Assembly (NCBI RefSeq): GCF_009389715.1
Contig: NC_052399.1
Coordinates: forward strand, 17,363,646 to 17,427,645
Direction of reading: 5' to 3'
Length of the DNA stretch: 64,000 bases
Source: Phoenix dactylifera
Taxonomy: Eukaryota; Streptophyta; Magnoliopsida; Arecales; Arecaceae
Position 1 is the stretch's first letter. Each line of letters begins with the position of its first letter. Below, in pieces: positions 11,501 through 21,919 of this stretch. Under the pieces are notes generated by a model. The model saw only the letters and a program-made list of their open reading frames with translations. It was not told where the DNA came from and did no database searches. Made by a program: the position numbers and the translations under genes.

Positions 11501-14500
11501 CAACTTTTATGTGCTTCAATAATAGACCTAACAACATATGATCCATTCCTTGGTTATCATTTTTTTCTGTAAGAAGCATGTCAACCTTACATAATCAACT
11601 TTAACTTGGTATGTGCATATGCATGCATAGGGGTCTGTTTGTATCAAAAAGTCATTTTATCAAATATTGTAGCTCTAGTACTGAGGACTGGGACCCTGCA
11701 TCACCATCCATTGGCATTCATAATTAGGGATTTAAATGATACAACCGATAGCACAACAACTGTCATCATTGAATCAGTCTGCATTGTGCATATCAGAACC
11801 AATTTAATCTAAATCAGGATTAAAATTTCACCAGAAACCAATCAGAAAATCAAATCTTCACCTCATAGCAATTACACATTTTTAATATAGTTATTAATAT
11901 TTCATTCATTGTTGTTTTATTGTTACTCATTTGATTGGTTTGAAATATCTATAGTTTCCTACTTCTATTGGAGCAACATTTTTTTTTCCTATCCAAATTC
12001 CTTTTCAGAGAAGATATACCAGATCTTACTGCCATCCTCACGAGTCTTAACCCTCGATGCTGTTTCTTAATTTTATACTTTCCAATCTTTTGTTCAATAT
12101 ATTTCCAGATTTGAAAACATTCATGCAAAAAGACATCCTTAGATGCAGATGGTAAATACCAGGAAGATTAACCAGAAAGCGCCAAAGGTGCAAACCTGTA
12201 CAATATCTTCATCTGTGAACTGTAGCAATGGCCTAAAACCTTTGTTTGTGCCAGCATTGTTTATCTGTCCATAGTGTCAAAGTATAAACTCACCAGATGA
12301 GCAAATTGCTGAATTTAAAAGATAACTGTGCACTGCATAAAGTAAACCCTTGAGAAAATAAAATTCTTTGGCCACAAACAAATGCATCAAAGGCAAACTA
12401 TTTTTAAGTGATAAGGGATGACATTTAATACCCTTGACATAATTAGCCATGGTATTTAGAAATTTGACCAACAAGATTCACAAGACGAGGAACCGATAGC
12501 TTCATGAGTTTTTAAAACAAACTTTAATGCACATTTCCCACAACAGGTTCTACAGTTCCCTCAAAGTAAAGAAGTTTATCCCTTTCTAAGCACAGGCAGT
12601 GTTGTAGATATAGATTAGATATTCAAACATGATACATTTAGTGACTAGTGAAAGTACTTCACAGAAACATGACTTGAAGCAAAAACAATCGGTGAATTAC
12701 GATGCACAAATAAGGTCTTCAATAGCCACAAGTTAAACAAACTATACTTCTTTTAAGTGTTGACAACATCGAAGAAATTTTTAAAAAATTGTATGAAAGA
12801 AAGATGCAAAAAGCATCAACCAACATTAAGATATACATTCACCATGGAACAAGAGTTTGACCATTCTTCATATTATGCTTCTATAAATGTCCATGTTCAT
12901 TGATTATCTAGGTTGCCCAATAAGATGCATGGACAAGAATGTGGGAATCAGATCCAGAGACATGTTTGAATGTTTCGTTTGGTGAAAGGAAGAGAAAAGG
13001 ACACATGGACATGTAGAAAATGGCTGCTCTTAAATTACTCTAATTAATTAGATAATAATATTTAGAAAATATCATGTCAAATTGTCATAAGCTGGATGCT
13101 AGCATATACTCCATAAGAGAATGATGCAGTAACTTCCAGAATTAATTTAGGAATCTGATACTGATAAAATGTATAATTTTATATGTGTGGCTAAACACTG
13201 TATTTTGGACAAATTTAACATCAAACATCCTATTGTCCAATATTATTATAGGTTCATCTTAAGTAACCCTTTTTAAGGAACTCCATGCTTGATAACCTCA
13301 AGTTTTTCAATTATGCCCTCGCCAAAAGAGTAGAAGGAAACAGGAAAAGTATGCAAGACAAGTCTACCTATCTTCCATGTCTCTTGCGTCATTGTCACCG
13401 GAATCACAATAGCTTTTATTGCAGTGACCTCCATGCTCATTTTTTTTTTTTTGAGAGGCAATGACAAATTAATCTCCACATCTTCTTCCTTGTTTTCTTT
13501 TAAATTTTTATGTTGGATCTGAAAACTTGATGAACCAGGATTTAGTCTGATCAGTCTATGCTATGCCAAAGGAGGGCAAAGTTGGAAACATTCAAAAGTA
13601 TCCAAAGTGTTTGAGGCATGCTGAATCTGCTGTCAAGGGAGCACCTGCTATAATGGATTTTTCTAGGAATCTCACATGCCGAGGTAAGATTTTTCTAGGA
13701 ATCTCACATGTCCAGGTAATCTTGTGCTTAACTATCCTAGCATTTTGGCCCAAATCAGGCCCAAGTCATTACTTTCTTTTCGGAACAGACAATGTTAAAA
13801 AAAAAGGGAGAAAAAGCAAAACTTTTAGTTCAAAACAGATAATAACAGGAATATAAGAATAGTCTGATAAACATCATACTTACCCAGATGTCTACTGAAC
13901 CGAGTTCATCTACAGCAAAGTTTGCCAACTTCCTGACATCTTCAGGCTTGCAGACATCACAAGCAATTCCAACAACCGTAGCATGAGATAAATTTGTCCT
14001 CCCTCTACTTCTAGCAATTGACATACCCTCCTTTAGGTTTTCTTTCAATTCTTCCACAGTCTTATATACCGACTCAGGGCTGCCTTCAAAAAAACCAAGA
14101 TGGCATGCTAAGGTCTGAGAGACTGACATAAATGGTAGAAACATAACAGAAGGGAAATGAATCTTGAGAGAGGTATCAAGGTGTTAAATACCACCTGCGG
14201 GAAGCAACAACAACTCGATCTCCAGAAAGAAGAAATTCACGAGCAAGTGCTTTGCCTAAACCCCTTGTGCTGTAAAAACAGTACAAAGGAACTGTTAGCA
14301 GAATGAGATAGCGTCACAAGCTCAGTCATTAGTGAAATAGTCAGTGTATGGTTAGCAGCATTGGTTGAACTATTTGAACAGAGAATTAATGGAACATGCT
14401 GCAATTGCTTCACAGTGTCCAGATACCCCGGAATATCAATTTCATTGATTTAAAATTGCCAAGTTCTGTAGACTATTTCTGATCCAATTAAATTAATAGA

Positions 14501-15071
14501 GAGAAACAAGAATCAAAGTGCATTTCCTATTACAAAGCATTCATACATGCATGGGCATTCCAAGTGACCACTGTAATCTTCAAATTAATATGCAAGGAGC
14601 CTGATTTATCATATGGCACCAAACTATTGACATTTTATATGTTTGCATCAAACTTTTCTTTTTCTGGAAGAATCCGATGCTAACAGTCAAAAATTCTCCA
14701 ATAAAACCAGATAATGGGTACTACCTTCCAGTTATGACAATATTGCGTGGTCCAGCTTTGCAATGTTCTTCTAAAACCATGTTTGCCCCTATCATCGTTC
14801 CCGTAATGATTCCACCAAGCCAGCAATACCAAATCAATGTATTCATCTGACTGTCTCCCCCTTTAGATTGACAGAGTACAAAAGGAAAGACAGATTTTAC
14901 AAACTTTCAAACATATACTTAAAAAGAAAGAAGAAAGACAAAGTACTAGAAAATTCTAACATAGGTACAATTACAAACCTGATAACTGAAACCCAATTGC
15001 AAGTATAACACCAGTACTCATCATTGTAACAAGATATCTTCCAATCTGTGTGACAAACTGAATGGGGAAAG

Positions 15072-15120
<49 letters not shown>

Positions 15121-16982
15121 AGAAGTTTCCATGCATGATTACTTTAATGTAAAACTATGGCCAAGAAAAGTTGATATCTACTATGTAGGGTGATATTTGA
15201 AAGTATTGGTAACTTATGTCAGGAAAAAGCCTCCAATCTAGTGCAATATAGAAAACAGTCATTAACAATATATATCTGAGCGATCTTGATATGACCGAGA
15301 GCATTACCATGAGCACACCTAAGAGCCTTGTCCCATCTGCCTAGGCACCTTTGTGTGCCCTTCACTATACTTATGACGGAAAAAATCTGCAGTCAAACTT
15401 TTCCTATATAATTCACCACAACTTTGAACCATGTAATTTATAAGCATGAATACAATCATCAAAGTTTTTTCAAATATCTGTGGCTGGCTCAATGGATCCT
15501 TCTTCACAACCATTACTTAATGCTACATCTGATGTCACTACAAGCTTTTCTCAATCCTATCTCACACTTCTCTTCATGTTTCATTTGGTCTTTCCTTGTT
15601 TTTATAGCTGCTGCCTACAAACTCAAAAACCTCTCTTCAGCAAAGGCTCCTTAAATATTAACTGGAGTTATACATGTTGACATCATCTTAGTCAGTTTTG
15701 CACCATGTGTCTTAATTAGTGCAACTCCTATGCATCTTGTCTCTTGTTCCTCACAACCCTATTCTTATTAGTTATGCCATTTATACATCACAATCTTCTC
15801 ACTTCTAACACCTTCATCTGCACTAATTATAATTGGTAATGCCACCTCTAATGTACTTATTCCTCACTTTATTTTTTTAATATTTTACTCCTGATTGCAT
15901 GCCTCAACATTTTTCACTTCTTCCACTTCTATCAATGACATAATGCACCTAAAGCTCCACTCCGTTTTATTCACCCAGCTCTAATAATTCTTTGACATCC
16001 CGTTCCTATCTGATCTGTTTGCATTAACCTCTATACAACCTTACAAAATAGAGCTTGATAATGAACCTGATACACATCTTGGTATTCCTTGGCCACCAAT
16101 TTTGGTTGGGCTCTGGTTTTCAATTCCATATCTAGTTAACTAAAGTTGTACTCGGATTTGTTTTAAATTCTTTAGGTCCTTGTCCAATATAGCTTTTACC
16201 TAAAACTTCAATTACGCAATATCCTTAAGATCGCCAGCTGAGTTAATCAATGAAACTGTAGAGGTGTATCTGTTTGGTGCTGACCTGTCTAAACACGACC
16301 AGTTCTAGTTCTTGTCATTTATCATGTTATATGTTCTTGAAAGTTTTATTGAATCTTCCCTTAATCAGTGAACGAGTAGTTTATCCTACAATAATTATGA
16401 GATCCAAGATCGTAATTTGAATCTTTAGCTCACCAAACACCTTAATATCCTCAAAAGATTACACTCAGTAACTATTCTTACCAAAATGCACATCAATTTC
16501 AAGCAAACCCGCTATTTTCCTTTCAAGAACCTTTTACGTTTTATCTTTAATAGCAAAGAACTCGGATAACAGCTCACCGAAAAAAAGATCGCTTCCGCCT
16601 TCTCTACAGCCTTCCTGTACTGCCCTCCGGGTCCCGCACGCCCCCCCGAAACCCTAACAAGCAAAGATTTCAGAGAGTAAAGAGCTCCCTCCCGCTTCGA
16701 ACACAGGGATGCCCTCTCTTCCGGAACCACCTTCCCCTTTCCATCGCGCTCGGAGGAGGACTCCCCTCCGTTCTCCGACCGAAAAGATCTGCAGGAAAGC
16801 GGCGGAATCCCGCGCCGGCGGCACAGCAAAGGCCCCAAGAACGATACACCGTCGAACGTCGCCGGGTTCCGGTGCGAATCCGATCGGAGCCGCAGTCTAT
16901 GGTCGGACCTGGAGAGATCTCTGGAGCCGAGATGGTTGAAGGGATGGGCAGAGAGCTGGAGCTTGGCGACGCCGGTGGCCAT
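8120..16982 (-). CDS. NYC1: Chlorophyll(ide) b reductase NYC1
   Basis: Reduces the 7-formyl group of chlorophyll b in thylakoids, the first step of chlorophyll b and LHCII breakdown in senescence. Ten exons: 16578-16982, 14979-15057, 14725-14860, 14195-14269, 13884-14079, 12196-12264, 10466-10605, 10144-10266, 9286-9478, 8120-8305; all GT-AG, in phase, 533 aa. Exon 1 is a Ser/Arg-rich plastid transit region. Membrane stretches lie near 145-160 (VTMMSTGVILAIGFQLS) and 172-190. The SDR core has TGSTRGLG (205-212), NNAG (299-302) and the catalytic YGSTK (Tyr368, Lys372). A last hydrophobic segment (SVFSLSVVCAFIIL) sits near the C-terminus. This architecture is typical of NYC1 rather than NOL. 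No break was found. The start is the first ATG of exon 1. A hAT MITE lies in intron 6 and a (GA)n run abuts the exon 2 acceptor. Confidence 0.95.
8560..8598. repeat. (TG)n(AG)n microsatellite
   Basis: A run of TG repeats passes directly into AG repeats. It lies in the last intron of NYC1. Confidence 0.9.
11298..11411. mobile_element. 114-bp hAT-type MITE in NYC1 intron 6
   Basis: The ends CAAGGTTT and AAACCTTG are perfect 8-bp inverted repeats, and an exact 8-bp duplication gctaggag lies on both sides (11290-11297 and 11412-11419). This target size and the CAAGG end fit hAT elements. The inside has repeated CGGTACC/ATACCGAT motifs, resembling the larger element at 26562. No coding capacity. 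Confidence 0.82.
15075..15118. repeat. (GA)n microsatellite beside an exon 2 acceptor
   Basis: About 22 GA units. On the NYC1 (minus) strand this is a (CT)n run ending about 17 nt before the exon 2 acceptor, so it forms most of the polypyrimidine tract. Confidence 0.93.
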
Positions 16983-18110
16983 GACGTCAGGCGGCGCCGC
17001 GGGAGCTCGGAGGGGAGCGCTGCCGGGCCGACCAGTGGATTTCTTCAGCTTTATTTTTTTTATTCTTTTGCCGTCCTATAAAACGGGAGTTGGATTAAAA
17101 TATCTCGCACGCAACGTGAAGACCACACGTTCAAGCAACCTCAAAACCACACGTTGCTCGACGCGTGCGTGTTTGTCCACGTCGGCTAATCAGTAATCCC
17201 GTTGCTTTCCATCCACGTTACGGAACTCTCTCAATTGTCAAAAGTCCTCCGTCGCCAACGCAAGCGCGGTAAAATTAACGGCCATCGCGATGGTTTTGCC
17301 GGGCTTGGACTGAGATTTTCGCCCGTGAATTCGGGCCGGACCTGGGCATGGTCTTTTACCTGGACCGGCCCGGTCCAACCCGAAACATATTGTCTATACT
17401 CTTTTTGCCGCATGCCAGTCTGCAAGCTGGTTCGTCTTCCTAAAAATATGCATAAAAATGAAGAGCGGTAAATCGTGGTTGACCAGAAGGATGTCTCGCG
17501 GGAGGTGTTTTAAGACCAGAATCAGCAACAGAGCAGGTGCTGATCAAGTGAATGACCATACATGAATCCCCCTCCAGCCAAATCTCTCATCAATCTAATT
17601 TATATAGTACAGAAACAATAGGAATTTCCAACCAAGAACAATTTTAGGACCCGATCCAATGGCCCCAAGTGGTTGATGAGATCAAGAAGCCAAGACCCGA
17701 ACCGGGGGCAACGTTTAATTTTTAAACCAACCCCTGATGAGTCGCTTTTTCCAACAGATTTGGAACCCGTGGCCCGTGAACATTCTTCAAACAACTGGTG
17801 ACATCCCCCGGGGCTTCAATATTTACCCAGTGGCACCAATACAAACGTCCGTCCGTCGGACGGCCACAAAGTCACCATCCGACGATCACATCCGTCCCTT
17901 CCTCCGATCTCACAAGCGATCGCCGGGGAAGAACGACGTCAACGAAGACAGAAACCCTTGCTACGCTTCCCCGAGAAATTGCCCCCGAATGTTTCTAACC
18001 CTGTTTTGGGCCTTGGTTGCCGATTTATCCTTGAAAACCGGCTTTAGATGGCGCGGCGGAGCAGAACGCTTCAAGAACCTTCCGAGGAAACAATACGACC
18101 TTTCCAACCA
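16983..18110. promoter_or_regulatory. NYC1 upstream region up to ERF fragment
   Basis: About 1.1 kb between the NYC1 start and the start of the truncated ERF gene. It must hold the NYC1 promoter and 5' UTR, and what remains of the ERF promoter. No specific site could be named with confidence. Open frames here are GC-rich chance frames without domains. Confidence 0.4.
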
Positions 18111-18346
18111 ATGTCCTCCTCAAAAACCTTGGACACTGCAGCACCGAAAGCTCAAGGCCGCAACCCACCCTCAGTGGGCTTCTGTCAGGCTAGGCCATCC
18201 TCATCGTCATCGCCAGCAACCACAGCCAGCTCCCGTCCTGAGAGGAGAGGGAGGAGGAAGCCCGCAGAGCCAGGGAGGTTCCTTGGTGTGAGGAGGCGGT
18301 CTTGGGAGAGGTATGCTGCTGAGATGAGGGACCCCACGACGCTCGT
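18111..18346 (+). pseudogene. Truncated AP2/ERF gene, PUCHI/FZP/BD1-like
   Basis: From the ATG at 18111 the frame reads MSSSKTLD, a Ser/Pro-rich stretch, RPERRGRRK, EPGRFLGVRRR and WERYAAEMRDPTT. This is the N-terminus and first third of the AP2 domain of the ERF subgroup that contains Arabidopsis PUCHI/LEP and grass FZP/BD1, floral-meristem identity regulators. The domain stops after DPTT, before the conserved WLGTF and the helix, so DNA binding is lost. Three AP2 positions are altered relative to the family core RRRPWGRYAAEIRD (P to S, G to E, I to M), fitting relaxed selection. The break is followed within about 20 bp by the 7SL promoter, suggesting a rearrangement joined the two. An upstream in-frame ATG at 18048 is unlikely to be the start. 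Confidence 0.8.
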
Positions 18347-18370
18347 ACTCCTAGGAAGCCGGTCAATTTA

Positions 18371-18381
18371 GTCCCACATCG
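18371..18381 (+). promoter_or_regulatory. Upstream sequence element (USE) of 7SL gene
   Basis: GTCCCACATCG matches the plant USE consensus RTCCCACATCG of snRNA and 7SL genes. About 24 bp downstream is a weak TATA-like gtttaag (18405-18411), and the RNA start lies about 26 bp further. This spacing suits RNA polymerase III 7SL promoters. Confidence 0.8.
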
Positions 18382-18436
18382 CTTGCCTACAAAATAATAT
18401 GTTGGTTTAAGAGACGGAAGTCTCGCACGATTGTCC

Positions 18437-18553
18437 GCCGAGTTTCGTTGCGGGAGCTTATAACCCGAGCCAGTATGGGGGCATTAAAGTGGCTTCGGAC
18501 GCTTGGTCACCTCGACGAGGTGGGGTTTACAGGGTGCGTATGGGTTGGCTCGC
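18437..18553 (+). ncRNA. 7SL (SRP) RNA gene, 5' half
   Basis: Starts GCCGAG and continues GCGGGAGCTTATAACCCGAG, GGGGGCATTAAAGTGGCTTC and GGTCACCTCGACGAGGTG, the Alu-domain and following helices of plant signal recognition particle RNA. The SRP scaffolds SRP9/14, SRP19, SRP54 and SRP68/72 and targets nascent secretory proteins to the ER. The usual TGTAACCC motif is TATAACCC here, a change in a normally invariant site. The gene is cut at 18553 by the MULE; the rest resumes at 21274. Because it keeps its own USE promoter it is a duplicated gene, not a retrocopy. Recognition is from memory of plant 7SL sequences. Confidence 0.85.
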
Positions 18554-19346
18554 GGGTGGTTCTATATACTACACTCCCCCAATTGCTCAGGTGACCCTCC
18601 TAAAATTAAAACCCCCCCAATTTGCTAAGGACGCCCCTAAAAAATTAAAAATTTTTAAATTACCACCCACCCCCTCACCTAAATTGCTCTCTACATCCTC
18701 CAAACCCCCCTCCGGGCGGCGGCCAAACCTCCAAGCACCTCGCCAACGCCCAAAATCCCTTCGTTCCTCCTTCTTTTTCTCATCGCCGGCATTCTCCCGA
18801 TCTCCGACCATCTCACCGGCTTCTTCCGGAACCATCTCTCGAGCAACGAGCACCTCACCGGCGCCTTCACGACCACCTTGAGGTAGCTCCTCTCCGCCTT
18901 CCCAAATCGTTCGGCACTGGTTCTTTGAATCAGTGCCTTCGGTTCGGCCCCATGGGGCCGACTGGGGCCGAGCCGCTGCAATTGGGTCATTTTTGTTACC
19001 TTCATCGATGTCATTCTTGATCTTGGAATGATTATCTCATATCAAATGCTCTATCAAATAATAAAACCACAACATTAGTTAACGAACAAAAACTAAGAAC
19101 TGCGGCATAGTTTTAGGTAAAGTCTATTATTGAGTTATGTCTTGAGTTTACGAGTCGTATACTTTTGAATTATCATTTATGTATGCAATTGAAGTAACAT
19201 TGAATTATTTATCACAAAACCCAATCATGTAGATTTCAAGAAGTAACTTGTTTCTTTTTTGGCTTGTTTTATCATTTATCATTTATGTATGCAATTGAAT
19301 TATTTTCTTTGATATAGCCTAACATTGAATTTCTATATTTTCAGAC

Positions 19347-20652
19347 ATGGATCCCGGTCCCTCCAGAGTTAGACCTACGGCGTCAGCTAGGAGACGTCGT
19401 GCTAGGATTGCTTCTCCCGAGCCTACTCATATGCCATCGCCCTCTCCTGAGTCAGAGCATGATGATATGCCCGCTAGGGGCGAAGACGATGAGTCCGTTG
19501 GACCATGTCCAGGAGGTCCAGAGGATGAGTCCGTCCTGATCAGTTTCAGGACGCATATAGCAGCTTCCATCTGGAGGCAACAGGTATTGTTTATTTGTTA
19601 TAGCATTATATTTTGTTTATTGATGTTTTATAAAGTAGTAGTAATTATACATTTATATTACAGGAACGGGCTCCACTAAAGTGCATGAACCATACTGCCA
19701 AGGTTGGTGAATGGAAGTGGTGGTCTTCAAACCAACCAAATACCAGGTTCAAAGCACTATTGAGGCAGTCGGGCCTCATAGAGTTAGTACAGTGCTCTTA
19801 TCGATTCACCGATAAGATTCTGATTTCGGGCTTCGTAGAGAGATGGCAGCCCGAGACGAACACCTTCCATATACCATTTGGCGAGATCACTATCACGTTG
19901 GATGATATATCCGCCATTTTAGGGATTCCTGTCGCAGGTGCCTCAGTAGCAGTTTCTCCTGAGAGGATGAGTGATCGGGATGCTGAGGAGCTACTTGTGG
20001 AGTTGTTGGGGGTGTCAGCTGGAGACGCGCGTCAGGAGGTACTGTCATCGCGCGGTCAGTCTGTGAGGATGGAGTGGCTGAGGACTCAGTTTCACTCTGT
20101 ATCTGATAGAGACAGCCAGCAGAGGATAGAGTGTGCAGCACGAGCCTATTTGTTATTTTTGTTAGGCTGCACACTCTTTGCTGATAAGAGTGGGACCAGG
20201 GTGCCTATAGCGTATCTGTGTTTACTGCGGGATCTGGATAGGGTGAGCACATATGCCTGGGGTACAGCTGCCTTAGCATATTTGTATCGGCAGTTGGGGA
20301 TTGCGTCGAGGTCATCAGTGAGACAGATCAGTGGTTATATGACGCTTCTGCAGGCATGGATTTATGAGCATTTTCCAGCACTCAGTCCTCACCCGTCGCT
20401 TGAGTATACTGATGCCAGTCCCCGCGTGCACCGCTGGATGCCCGGTACTCCATCCCGTACCACGATGGACCATTTAGTGGTTCTACGTGAGTCATTGTAC
20501 CTTTTGAGCATCGATGAGGTACGTATCATATTACCATTTGCTTGTGTTTGTCAGTACTTTTAATATGCGATATAGTATAAAACTGAAATGGACCTTTTGT
20601 TTTGCAGGTTATTTGGGATCCCCATCATCGGCTTCGGGGAGATCGCCCATAA
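19347..20652 (+). CDS. Plant mobile domain (PMD, MAIN/PP7L-like) protein
   Basis: Exons 19347-19583, 19664-20518 and 20608-20652, with in-phase GT-AG borders, give 378 aa. Residues 1-60 are basic then acidic, with SPEPTHMPSPSPESE. The remainder has the PMD pattern: PLKC near the start, LRQSGL, FVERWQPETNTFHIPFGEIT, LDDISAILGIPV, RAYLLFLLGCTLFADKSG, AYLYRQLG and LLQAWIYEHFP. PMD proteins exist as host regulators (MAIN, MAIL1) and as transposon-borne copies. This one lies wholly within MULE ends, so the transposon-borne class is the fit. It stops soon after VIWDPHHR, shorter than host PMD proteins (about 500 aa or more). No transposase domain is fused. The frame is open, suggesting recent activity or constraint. 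Confidence 0.8.
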
Positions 20653-20723
20653 TTTATCACCAAGAATTAATGAATCAGAGGATCTGTTCGGCACAAAATT
20701 CAGCACGGCACGCGATTTGGCAC

Positions 20724-20960
20724 CAGAAGCCTTCTGTTCGGCTGCACAGTGCCGAACAGAAGGCTTCTGTTCGGCTGCACAGAGCCGGACAGAACCCTTC
20801 TGTTCGGCTGCACAGTGCCGGACAGAAGCCTTCTGTTCGGCACTGTGCAACCGAACAGAAGGCTTCTGTTCGGTTGAGGGTTGCCGAACAGAAGGCTTCT
20901 GTTCGGCACCGTTCAGCCGAACAGAAGCCTTTTGTTCAGCGATCCAGTGCCGAACGGAGC
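20724..20960. repeat. Inverted-repeat minisatellite, TTCTGTTCGGC units
   Basis: Six to seven units alternate between orientations: CTTCTGTTCGGC followed by GCCGAACAGAAG, joined alternately by one base and by a short linker such as TGCACAGT. Several adjacent pairs are perfect palindromes of 25 bases with a single central base. The array lies just after the PMD stop codon, so an RNA through it could fold into serial hairpins. GC-rich, with only scattered changes. Confidence 0.88.
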
Positions 20961-21273
20961 ACGAACCGTGAAAAAAAAAAAATTTCGAAACAAGGTGGAA
21001 CACGTACCTTTGCGGCCGATTCTTCGTCCCAAATCACTAGTTGCTTGTCCATGCTTCGAATGGGGCTTAAATCTCCTTCAAAGATCGCCTAAACGATGTA
21101 AATGGATCGAGGGGTTTAAGGGATGTTTGAGGGGTGTTTTTTTTTTCTTTGAGAAAATTTCAAGGGCAATATGGTAATTACACTAAAGGTTAGTTTGGGT
21201 ATTTTTTTTTTGGTTTTTGGGGGGTGTCCTTAGCAATAGGGGGGGGTGTATATAGAACCCCCCCTTGGCTCAC

Positions 21274-21430
21274 CCGTTTCAAGTTGAGTAGCGAGATGTG
21301 CGCCTTGAGCTAAAGCTTGGGTCGCGCATCTCCTGAAGCGGAGGGAACTGCGCTAGGCTGGTTTCACATAGCAGCGAGCACCTCTTGCTCTCAACGGTGA
21401 AAGGACAACGGGCCACTGCCCCATTTTCCC
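21274..21430 (+). ncRNA. 7SL (SRP) RNA gene, 3' half
   Basis: Continues the RNA after the MULE: AAGTTGAGTAGCGAGATGTG, GCGCATCTCCTGAAGCGGAG, AACTGCGCTAGGCTGGTTTC, ACATAGCAGCGAGCACC, GGACAACGGGCCACTGCCCC. These include the S-domain helix that binds SRP54. Joined to 18437-18553 with one copy of the 9-bp target, the gene is about 270-280 nt, slightly under the usual 300 or so. The exact 3' end after the T-run is uncertain. The copy cannot make a normal SRP RNA while the MULE is present. Confidence 0.82.
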
Positions 21431-21915
21431 TCTATGGCTCGCAGGCTGACAATTGCGGACAACCACTTTTTTTTTCTATTTTTTTTGTCTTTTCTCCGTG
21501 CCCTTATTTCGAAGCCCCTCGAGAAAAATGGAATTAGGCTTCATATACCTGGAAAGGGAGCAGAATTGCAACCTCCAAATTTCGGTGATAAATTGGATTT
21601 TCAAGATCTTCGAACAATGTAAAATCCTTAACTTCGATGTAGAATTTATCTGAACAAATTCTTAAGTTCATATTCTTTTAATACTGAATTATTCTTCAAA
21701 TCATTGCGTGTATCTCTTAGATCCGTGTCATCTTGTTTCGAAACCTACGCATGCATGACGTTCTTAATCAGAAAGCATCAGTCTTTTTCGCTTTATGCCC
21801 TATTGTCGCTTGATATATTCAGCCTGCTCATATAGTGAACTGCAGCCAAGATTCGATTTTTCAAGCAATGGAGTTGGTTTGAAAGCTTGATGTTCGTTGC
21901 CCTCTTTACTTGATT
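21431..21915. other. Spacer, no gene seen
   Basis: Pyrimidine-rich sequence follows the 7SL end. No domain was recognised up to the first ankyrin exon of the pseudogene at about 21.92 kb. Confidence 0.4.
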
Positions 21916-21919
21916 GTAG

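Larger units (their letters stand above)
18554..21264. mobile_element. Mutator-like element (MULE) carrying a PMD gene
   Basis: The left end GGGTGGTTCTATATAC and the inverted right end (GGGGGGGTTCTATATAC) are matched; similarity continues about 50 bp inward through ATTGCT and TTGCTAAGGACxCCCC. The 9-bp flanks ttggctcgc (18545-18553) and ttggctcac (21265-21273) differ at one base and have the Mutator target size. No MURA transposase frame is present, so it is non-autonomous. Its cargo is a three-exon PMD gene (19347-20652), a GC-rich block at 18690-18980 that may be captured host sequence, and an inverted-repeat array at 20724-20960. It sits in the middle of a 7SL gene. Confidence 0.82.

Noticed and set aside
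17737..18291. 184-codon frame before the 7SL gene
   Set aside because: It is out of frame with the recognisable AP2 sequence at 18111-18346 and has no domain of its own.
20724..20960. CRISPR-like regular array
   Set aside because: Units alternate in orientation, linkers are near identical, and the host is a plant; it is an inverted-repeat minisatellite within a MULE.
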